Assembly (NCBI GenBank): GCA_902463875.1
Contig: CABQHR010000074.1
Span: 1-8,438 of the forward strand
Length of the DNA stretch: 8,438 bases
Reading direction: 5' to 3'
DNA from: an uncultured Collinsella sp.
GTDB lineage: Bacteria > Actinomycetota > Coriobacteriia > Coriobacteriales > Coriobacteriaceae
Shown: piece after piece, positions 1 to 4,579 of the stretch
How the letters are laid out: each line of letters starts with the position of its first letter
Numbering within the stretch: the stretch's first letter is position 1
Translations under genes and position numbers: made by a program
Notes under the pieces: generated by a model
Databases searched by the model: none
What the model saw: the letters and a program-made list of their open reading frames with translations, nothing else
What the model was told of the DNA's origin: nothing

Positions 1-112
1 GCGGCTGATCCGGTCCGACCGGGCCGCGCGGCAAGGAGATATATTGCCAGACCGGAGGGGCGCCGGGGGCGGGAATCGCGCACTCCATATTTTGTTCACA
101 AATGAATAGGTC
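1..112. other. GC-rich left edge and AT-rich junction, no gene assigned
   Basis: The first ~80 bases are extremely GC-rich with several short self-complementary stretches, then composition drops abruptly near 85 to AT-rich sequence containing an inverted TTTGT-TC-ACAAA (about 90-101). A reading frame is open to the left edge on both strands: on the minus strand from an ATG at 86-88, and on the plus strand ending in a TGA at about 103-105. Neither has a recognisable domain, and the minus-strand ATG has no clear ribosome site. This may be the flank of a gene or repeat outside the window. Nothing here can be named. Confidence 0.3.
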
Positions 113-132
113 CCTCAGTCGCATCACTGAGG
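113..132 (-). terminator. Stem-loop directly after the stop of a gene remnant
   Basis: A perfect 7-bp stem (CCTCAGT at 113-119, ACTGAGG at 126-132) encloses a 6-base loop. On the minus strand it begins on the base after the TAA at 133-135, which is where a terminator would sit. No U-run follows on that strand, so it is a weak intrinsic terminator at best. It could also only protect an mRNA 3' end. Confidence 0.4.
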
Positions 133-291
133 TTAAAACTGAAGCATTGGCTTCTGATATTGGCGATGACCAGCTGGTTTATAGGTGTTAAGGCATCGGT
201 CATCTCTGGAGCGCCACTTTACTCCAAAAGCATCAGCTATTTGTTTCCCGTCGGTAAAAGGCAGGTTTTGTTCGCCAAGCGTTCTTATATA
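133..291 (-). pseudogene. C-terminal tail of an unrecognised gene (remnant)
   Basis: The minus-strand frame ending in TAA at 133-135 reads as a plausible protein tail (residues such as LPFTDGKQIADAFGVKW, then a basic stretch ending PMLQF). Within 133-291 there is no ATG with a ribosome site. Further upstream the frame is open only because it runs through the terminator repeat at 300-372. The protein-like composition, the stop followed at once by a hairpin, and the missing 5' end suggest the 3' remnant of a gene whose front was lost or replaced by the repeat. I do not recognise the family. A chance open frame cannot be excluded. Confidence 0.3.
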
Positions 292-299
292 TAGAGAAG

Positions 300-372
300 T
301 TCGGGTTCGAACCCGTGCATCGGCAACAAAAAAGCGACCAGCCGGAGCCAATCGCTTTATATTCTATGCTGG
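300..372. repeat. Repeat copy A: T-arm-like palindrome plus terminator
   Basis: This stretch matches 1465-1538 in the same orientation at roughly 80% over ~73 bases, with one single-base gap near 360. Shared parts are a palindrome with core GGGTTCGAACCC (14 bp here, 302-315), the block CGGCAACAAAAAAGCG, a hairpin stem, and a tail ATTCTATG. Differences cluster in the hairpin loop (343-346), and most of those in the stem keep pairing through G-U pairs. That pattern points to conservation of an RNA structure. The two copies bracket the TraX gene. Confidence 0.75.
327..358 (-). terminator. Rho-independent terminator (repeat copy A)
   Basis: Read on the minus strand, a 10-bp stem (356-347 with 342-333, including three G-U pairs) closes a 4-base loop and runs into six T residues (333-328). 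It lies about 185 bases downstream of the TraX stop and just after the stop of the gene remnant at 364-519. It would end transcription from TraX and from whatever gene once ended here. Confidence 0.75.
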
Positions 373-519
373 ATCATCCAGAGGGGTGCTTCCGAACTCT
401 TTTTCTCGCTGCCATTCATGCTTTCGAAGCATCTTTCTGCAGCCCTCGTTGTCTATCCTCGCATCTCTCAGGTCTTCCTGAAATTCACAAGCAGTCTTAG
501 GGTCAATTTGTTTCTGCTT
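364..519 (-). pseudogene. Unrecognised 51-codon tail without a start (gene remnant)
   Basis: On the minus strand a frame runs from just after a TGA at 520-522 to a TAG at 364-366. It encodes 51 residues rich in charged side chains (for example EFQEDLRDARIDNEG and RKHEWQREKEFG). There is no start codon with a ribosome site near its beginning, and the only internal ATG is past the middle. It sits immediately before the terminator of repeat copy A, as the end of a real gene would. I read it as the surviving C-terminal end of a decayed, probably helical, protein of unknown family. It is not in frame with TraX. Confidence 0.35.
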
Positions 520-541
520 TCAGAGACTTGTTTGAGAGTTT

Positions 542-1339
542 TTAAAGACAGTTCAAAACAATAAGTGAGACACCATAAAGCAGAGCAAGATGTGCCGGAT
601 AGAAAATGTAGAAGAAATATTTGAGCTTCAGCCCTCGCTTGCCATTATAAAGATTGATAAGCAGCAACGAAACGACCGCGGCTGCAACATCAGGATTAAA
701 TATATTAGCTGTAGCAAACTCAAATCCGCCGCCAACTATATGGCATGACGAAAGGAGCACTGCGCATACTGCAGCAAAGAACATCTTGGCCTTGCTGTCG
801 TGGAATAAATAGAATGCAGCCACAAGCAGAATGCCATACACACCGCCATCTAGTTTAGTGTATTCAGCTGCCAGTGCTGTCAAAACAATCAGAGCAGTTT
901 CTGCGATGTACCTCTTCCATTTTGAAAGGCTTTGTATCTTTTCCAGAATTATCAAGAAGACCAAGCAAAGCAGGAGCTCACACATAACATTTTGTTGCCG
1001 AAGGTCAAATAGTTGCCCGGTTTGAACGAAATCGTATATGGGCTCCGCAATGATTGCGAAGACAAGCATATTTCGCAGGTACCTCTTTATGTCATGAGTA
1101 TGCAAAAATCCCTCAACTATCAAAAAGCAAAATAAGGGAAATGCAATTCTGCCAAGAACATGAAGCACATCCGAAGCCTCGCTTAGAATCGCCCACTGTT
1201 CGTCTGATATCTGATTGTACGATGCGTGAGTCATGATTCCATTGGTCAGGACGATCCTGCTTACATGATCGAGAACCATCGAAATGGCCGCTATTATCTT
1301 TAATGTGCTGCCGCTAATTCCGTATCTATCTGTTTTCAT
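542..1339 (-). CDS. TraX-family integral membrane protein
   Basis: This 265-residue protein is almost entirely hydrophobic helices and fits the TraX family (PF05857). It opens with a short polar N-terminus, then a first helix with the pattern STLKIIAAISMVLDH (11-25). The family signature follows at 63-77 (GRIAFPLFCFLIVEG), then more helices, and a C-terminal YPAHLALLYG block (247-256). TraX of the F plasmid is needed for N-terminal acetylation of pilin. Chromosomal relatives are common in Gram-positive bacteria, mostly of unproven substrate, and resemble membrane acyltransferases. The ATG is preceded by AAAGGA at suitable spacing. Its base composition is clearly more AT-rich than that of the genes from 1637 onward. 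It is flanked by repeat copies and tRNA fragments, and no conjugation genes are nearby. Acquired cargo is the likely reading. The family call is firm; the substrate is unknown. Confidence 0.85.
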   Translation of the reverse strand: MKTDRYGISGSTLKIIAAISMVLDHVSRIVLTNGIMTHASYNQISDEQWAILSEASDVLHVLGRIAFPLFCFLIVEGFLHTHDIKRYLRNMLVFAIIAEPIYDFVQTGQLFDLRQQNVMCELLLCLVFLIILEKIQSLSKWKRYIAETALIVLTALAAEYTKLDGGVYGILLVAAFYLFHDSKAKMFFAAVCAVLLSSCHIVGGGFEFATANIFNPDVAAAVVSLLLINLYNGKRGLKLKYFFYIFYPAHLALLYGVSLIVLNCL

Positions 1340-1357
1340 TTCGTTTTCCTTTCTTTG

Positions 1358-1388
1358 GGTGGGCCGTCAGAGGTTCGGCCTGCTCTGC
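1358..1388 (-). pseudogene. Partial, degenerate copy of the tRNA-Lys gene
   Basis: Positions 1358-1377 match the 3' end of tRNA-Lys (1534-1553) at 19 of 20 bases, covering the end of the encoded CCA, the acceptor strand and part of the T-arm. After one base, 1379-1388 is identical over 10 bases to 1581-1590, the D-arm side of the same tRNA. The segment between them in the real gene, including the anticodon arm, is absent. It is in the same orientation as the intact tRNA, about 176 bases away. It may be the far attachment site left by integration at the tRNA 3' end, or an internally deleted tRNA duplicate. Confidence 0.6.
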
Positions 1389-1447
1389 AGGCAGCCGCTG
1401 CGGCGCTTCGCGCCTCGCGCGCTGCACTGGCAAACGCTCACGCGTTT
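1378..1447. other. Cluster of small perfect hairpins in a GC-rich spacer
   Basis: Three perfect short hairpins lie in a row. GCCTGC/GCAGGC has a 3-base loop (1378-1392). GGCGC/GCGCC has a TTC loop (1402-1414). AAACGC/GCGTTT has a 4-base loop (1432-1447). They are followed by the palindrome of repeat copy B (1468-1479). The sequence is far more GC-rich than TraX beside it and carries no gene. It could be the leader of the TraX transcript, part of a small structured RNA, or a recombination site. Confidence 0.5.
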
Positions 1448-1464
1448 ACTCAGCTCCGCGCCCT

Positions 1465-1538
1465 TTCGGGTTCGAACCCATGTCGCGGCAACAAAAAAGC
1501 GGCCGGCATCCGCCAGTCGCTTTTCTATTCTATGGTGG
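1465..1538. repeat. Repeat copy B: T-arm-like palindrome plus tRNA terminator
   Basis: This is the partner of 300-372. It has the 12-bp palindrome GGGTTCGAACCC at 1468-1479, then the A-run and hairpin stem, and ends in ATTCTATG, which runs into the CCA end of tRNA-Lys. Here the repeat's hairpin serves as terminator of the tRNA gene. The repeat therefore probably originated as the 3' flank of a tRNA and was copied to the other side of TraX. Confidence 0.75.
1492..1524 (-). terminator. Rho-independent terminator of tRNA-Lys
   Basis: On the minus strand a 10-bp stem (1521-1512 with 1507-1498), extended by A-U pairs and containing one A-C mismatch, closes a GGAT loop. It is followed by six T residues (1498-1493). 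It starts about 9 bases past the tRNA CCA end. Confidence 0.8.
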
Positions 1539-1608
1539 GCCGTCAGGGGTTCGAACCCTGGACCTTGGGATTAAAAGTCCCCTGCTCTGCCAGCTGAGCT
1601 AACGGCCC
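1533..1608 (-). tRNA. tRNA-Lys (anticodon UUU)
   Basis: A full 76-base cloverleaf is readable on the minus strand. The acceptor GGGCCGT pairs with ACGGCCC. The D-arm is GCTCAGCTGGCAGAGC and the anticodon loop CTTTTAA gives UUU. The T-arm is CAGGGTTCGAACCCCTG. The discriminator is A and the 3' CCA is encoded. The first pair of the anticodon stem (27-43) would be G-A, a mismatch, with four good pairs inside it. It decodes AAA and, by wobble, AAG. It has its own promoter and terminator. Confidence 0.95.
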
Positions 1609-1617
1609 GCGGGTGGC

Positions 1618-1646
1618 ATTGTACCACGGTCTGGGACTATTCCCAA
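1618..1646 (-). promoter_or_regulatory. Sigma-70-type promoter of tRNA-Lys
   Basis: On the minus strand, TTGGGA (1646-1641) and TACAAT (1623-1618) stand exactly 17 bases apart, close to the consensus -35 and -10 boxes. Transcription would start around 1611-1612, just ahead of the tRNA 5' end at 1608. The -35 box lies inside the last codons and stop of the aminopeptidase gene, so the tRNA promoter overlaps coding sequence. Confidence 0.65.
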
Positions 1647-2917
1647 CTCCATTGGCCGTTCTGGAAAATCACAACTTCACGTCCATCAGGCGTAATGCCC
1701 GTAATATCGATATCGTCCGTGCCGATCATAAAATCGACGTGCGTGCTCGAGACGTTAACGCCATGCTCCAGGAGCTCCTCCTTGGACATGTCATACCCAC
1801 CCTCGATGCATTCGGGGAAACCGACACCCAGCGCGAGATGGCAGCTAGCGTTCTCATCATAGAGCGTGTCATAGAATAGAACGCCACTTTCACGGATCGG
1901 CGTATTCTTGGAGATAAGCGCGACCTCACCCAGATGAGCGGCACCTTCATCGGTGTCAATAATGCTCGCAAGCGTCGCCTTACCCACGCGGGCATCGTAG
2001 TCCACTACGCGGCCCGCCTCGAACTTAATCCAAAAATCGTCAACCTTGTTACCGTGGTGAATGAGCGGCATAGCCGAATACACGATACCGTCGGCACGCA
2101 TACGATCAGGCGAGGTGAAGACTTCCTCAGTGGGAATGTTGGGGAAGAAGGGGTGCCCATCGGGCGTCTTGCCCTTGCCGCCGGCCCACTCGTGACCTTT
2201 CGTCATGCCAATCGTCAGATCGGTTCCATTTGCCGAGGTGTAATGCAGGTAGTCGAAACGATTGTCGTTCAGGAAACGCAGGTTCTTTTCGAATGCGGCG
2301 TCATGGAGTTCCCAGTCGCTCTCCGGGTCCTGGCCATCGGCGCGAGCGGTATGCAGAATCGCATTCCACAGCTTATAGATTGCAACCTCATCGGCGTCTC
2401 CCGGGAACACCTCGCGCGCCCAGGCAACGACCGGCGCGCCGGCGATGCACCACGGGTTGATGTTGTAGTCCAGTCCGCGGCGGAAGACCTTGCACTGCGT
2501 GTTCCTTGCCTTAGAAGCTGCAGCAGGCTTAGCGGGATCGATGCCCTTAAGAGCGGCAGGGTCCGCACCCTCGATAAAGATAAAGCAGGCACCATCCTGG
2601 GCCAGTGAATCAAGCTGCAGGCGCTTCCACTCGGGCGTCTGCTCAAAATAGCTTTTCTCGACATGCTCGTACGTGAGCCTCGTCACGGCGTCATCGGCCC
2701 AAATAACCGTCACGTGACCGGCACCGGAGGCATAGGCCTCCGCGACCACCACGCGCGCAAACGGCGCGCACTCGACCGGAGACTGAACGACAACCTCCTG
2801 ACCGGGCTTAACGTTTACGCCCTTGCGGACAACCAGGTGCGCATAGTTTTTAATCTTGGGCTCTAGGGCCTTCATGCCCTCCAGAGCCTCTTCGACCGTC
2901 AGGGCAGCTCGAATCAT
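1637..2917 (-). CDS. M29-family metallo-aminopeptidase
   Basis: This cytosolic exopeptidase removes N-terminal residues from peptides using two metal ions (family M29: aminopeptidase T, AmpS, PepS). I choose the ATG at 2917 (426 residues) because GGAG lies 6 bases before it. The ATG at 2929, four codons upstream, has no ribosome site. Numbered from 2929, the metal-site pattern is Glu269 (PTEEVFTSPD), Glu335 (HLGEVALIS), His364 (NASCHLALG), and His397 and Asp399 (STHVDFMIG). The 66- and 29-residue spacings match those of aminopeptidase T (Glu250, Glu316, His345). The residue matching its Tyr352 is Phe371 here. Length is normal for the family. The gene follows the terminator of the purC pair, so it should be transcribed separately; likely peptide recycling. 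Confidence 0.9.
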   Translation of the reverse strand: MIRAALTVEEALEGMKALEPKIKNYAHLVVRKGVNVKPGQEVVVQSPVECAPFARVVVAEAYASGAGHVTVIWADDAVTRLTYEHVEKSYFEQTPEWKRLQLDSLAQDGACFIFIEGADPAALKGIDPAKPAAASKARNTQCKVFRRGLDYNINPWCIAGAPVVAWAREVFPGDADEVAIYKLWNAILHTARADGQDPESDWELHDAAFEKNLRFLNDNRFDYLHYTSANGTDLTIGMTKGHEWAGGKGKTPDGHPFFPNIPTEEVFTSPDRMRADGIVYSAMPLIHHGNKVDDFWIKFEAGRVVDYDARVGKATLASIIDTDEGAAHLGEVALISKNTPIRESGVLFYDTLYDENASCHLALGVGFPECIEGGYDMSKEELLEHGVNVSSTHVDFMIGTDDIDITGITPDGREVVIFQNGQWSWE

Positions 2918-2945
2918 GTGCCACTCCATCTATCTATAGAACAGT

Positions 2946-2976
2946 AAAAAGGCGCGCCGCAAAAACGACGCGCCTT
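2946..2976 (-). terminator. Rho-independent terminator of the purC operon
   Basis: On the minus strand an 11-bp stem (2976-2966 with 2959-2949, one G-U pair) closes a 6-base loop and ends in a T-run (2950-2946). It lies about 30 bases after the stop of the membrane-protein gene. It separates the purC pair from the aminopeptidase gene, whose promoter must overlap it or lie very close to it. Confidence 0.85.
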
Positions 2977-3006
2977 ATATCTTAGCGATAAGTATGCATG
3001 CAAACG

Positions 3007-3582
3007 CTACTTCTTCTTGGAGTCCTTCTTGTCCTCCTCGGCAGCCGAGCGCTCGATAAGGGCGTTGAGCTTGTTCTCGGACATGCCCTCGGCCTGCGTG
3101 CGGTACATGTTGCGCAGGGGACGAATACGAACGAAGTCGTAGATGAAGTCACCCAAAATGACGACGTAGGACAAAACAATGCCGACCATCTGGACAGGGC
3201 TGGACACCATGCCAGCGGGAGCGAAGTACAGCGAAGCCCAAATGGCCACGACGAGCACCATGCCGATAGTGAGCACGGCCCACCAGATGCGGCGGCGCTT
3301 GGTGTAGTCCTCATCCTGCTTGAGAAGGATATTCGACACCGTGTAGATGCGGTCCTCCTTGGCGCGCTGCTTAGCCTTGCGGGCGCGCTTCTCCTCTTTA
3401 GAGAGGCCCTCGAGGTTCTCGCCCTTCTCGAGCTCTTTGCGGCGTGCCTTAGACGAAGCCGGCACGACGCGGACAGAGCTCGCTGCCTGACGGACGGGCT
3501 TGGCGGATGCGGCGGACTTGCGCGCAACCCCGGTAACCTCGTGGGATTGCGTGCGCTTGTTCGTGGCGCTACGGGTACTCAC
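3007..3582 (-). CDS. Two-helix membrane protein of unknown function
   Basis: The protein has 191 residues. A long basic, Ala/Ser/Lys-rich N-terminal region (1-75) should be flexible, with a Lys/Arg/Glu-rich helical stretch at 47-78. Two hydrophobic helices follow at about 99-120 and 129-150, and then a charged C-terminus rich in Lys, Glu and Asp. With KRRR just before the first helix, both ends should face the cytoplasm. The start is GTG at 3582, the base right after the purC stop. Its ribosome site AAGGAG lies within the last codons of purC, so translation of the two is coupled. I recognise no named domain. It is the last gene before a terminator. Expression is tied to purine synthesis, but that alone does not show a role in it. 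Confidence 0.75.
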   Translation of the reverse strand: MSTRSATNKRTQSHEVTGVARKSAASAKPVRQAASSVRVVPASSKARRKELEKGENLEGLSKEEKRARKAKQRAKEDRIYTVSNILLKQDEDYTKRRRIWWAVLTIGMVLVVAIWASLYFAPAGMVSSPVQMVGIVLSYVVILGDFIYDFVRIRPLRNMYRTQAEGMSENKLNALIERSAAEEDKKDSKKK

Positions 3583-4470
3583 TTATGCGTTCTCCTTCAT
3601 GCTTGTGAACTGGGAGCCCGTGATGATCTGGAAGGCCTCGCGATAGCGCTCGGACGTGCCATTGATGACCTCGGCGGGCAGGTGCGGGGTCTCCCCCGTC
3701 ATATCCCAGTTGGCTTTGAGCCAATTGCGGACGAATTGCTTGTCGTAGCTGGGCTGAATCTTGCCCTCCTCGTAGCTGGCGGCAGGCCAGAAACGGCTGG
3801 AGTCAGGCGTGAGGCACTCGTCGATCAGCGTGACCTTGCCATCGATGACACCGAACTCGAACTTGGTGTCGGCAATGATGATGCCACGGGTCGCTGCATA
3901 CTCGGCGGCAGCCTTGTAGATCTTGAGGGAAAGGTCGCGAATCTGCGTGGCGATGTCCTCGCCCACGATCTCGCAGCAACGCTCGAACGAGATGTTCTCG
4001 TCGTGGTCACCGATCTCGGCCTTCGTGGACGGCGTGAACAGCGGCTCGGGAAGCTTGGAAGCCTCGGTCAGGCCCTCAGGCAGCTGGATGCCGCAGACGG
4101 TGCCGTTCTCGTCGTAGGTCTTCTTGCCCGAACCGGTCAGATAGCCGCGGACGATGCACTCGATAGGAATCGTCTGGGCCTTCTTAACCAGCATGGCGCG
4201 GCCGGCGAGGTAGTCACGATACTCAGCAAACTCCTCGGGGAAATCCGCCGGGTCGATGGAAACGAGGTGGTTGGGAACGATGCCGGCAAACTTATCGAAC
4301 CAGAATGCCGAGATGCGGTTGAGCACCTCTCCCTTAAACGGAATCTCGTCGGGAAGAATGAAGTCGAACGCAGAAATGCGGTCGGTGGCGACCATCAGCA
4401 GGTTTTCACCGGCATCGTAGATATCACGAACCTTGCCACGGGAATCCGGACGACGCTCCATCGTTGTCAC
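3583..4470 (-). CDS. purC: Phosphoribosylaminoimidazole-succinocarboxamide synthase (SAICAR synthase)
   Basis: The enzyme joins aspartate to CAIR with ATP, a step of de novo purine synthesis in the cytosol. Family motifs are in order in the 295-residue form: GKVRDIY (12-18), DRISAFD (30-36), IPIECIVRGYLTGSG (101-115), FTPSTKAE then GDHDENISF (145-162), IADTKFEFG (199-207) and DECLTPDSSRFW (217-228). It is the longer single-domain form of ~295-305 residues. I choose the GTG at 4470: AAGGAG sits 8 bases before it, whereas the in-frame GTG at 4479 overlaps that ribosome site. It shares a transcript with the membrane protein starting right after its stop. No other pur genes are in the window. Confidence 0.96.
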   Translation of the reverse strand: MTTMERRPDSRGKVRDIYDAGENLLMVATDRISAFDFILPDEIPFKGEVLNRISAFWFDKFAGIVPNHLVSIDPADFPEEFAEYRDYLAGRAMLVKKAQTIPIECIVRGYLTGSGKKTYDENGTVCGIQLPEGLTEASKLPEPLFTPSTKAEIGDHDENISFERCCEIVGEDIATQIRDLSLKIYKAAAEYAATRGIIIADTKFEFGVIDGKVTLIDECLTPDSSRFWPAASYEEGKIQPSYDKQFVRNWLKANWDMTGETPHLPAEVINGTSERYREAFQIITGSQFTSMKENA

Positions 4471-4502
4471 GTGAGTCACTCCTTACCAAAATACGACAGT
4501 AA

Positions 4503-4520
4503 TGCGGGTTCTTTCCCGCA
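4503..4520. terminator. Hairpin between the kinase gene and purC
   Basis: A perfect 6-bp stem TGCGGG/CCCGCA with a 6-base loop lies 60 bases after the kinase stop and 33 bases before the purC start. No proper U-run follows on the minus strand. It may be a weak terminator of the two-component operon or part of the purC leader. I see no known purine riboswitch in this ~110-base gap. Confidence 0.4.
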
Positions 4521-4579
4521 CGTTTTCGCAAACTCGGAGCGGCAGGGACGAAACCCCTCCTTCACCGAATAGCGAAAAG

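Noticed and set aside
1378..1479. CRISPR-like or phase-variation array
   Set aside because: The hairpins differ from one another, there is no regular repeat-spacer pattern, and no cas or invertase gene is present.
1284..1597. Plus-strand frames reading GFEPWTLGLKVPC and similar
   Set aside because: These are translations of the reverse strand of tRNA-Lys and its terminator, a well-known type of false protein call.
1934..2608. Plus-strand open frame of 224 codons opposite the aminopeptidase
   Set aside because: It is antisense to a gene with all five metal-site residues in place, and has no ribosome site or domain.
2998..4572. Long plus-strand open frame (524 codons) opposite purC and the membrane protein gene
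   Set aside because: It lies wholly antisense to purC and its coupled neighbour, which have family motifs and ribosome sites. Its translation is Leu/Gly/Arg/Asp-rich without domains, as expected for the reverse of GC-rich codons.
4483..4579. Purine riboswitch ahead of purC
   Set aside because: The gap holds one simple hairpin and lacks the conserved three-way junction and core of known purine or PRPP riboswitches.
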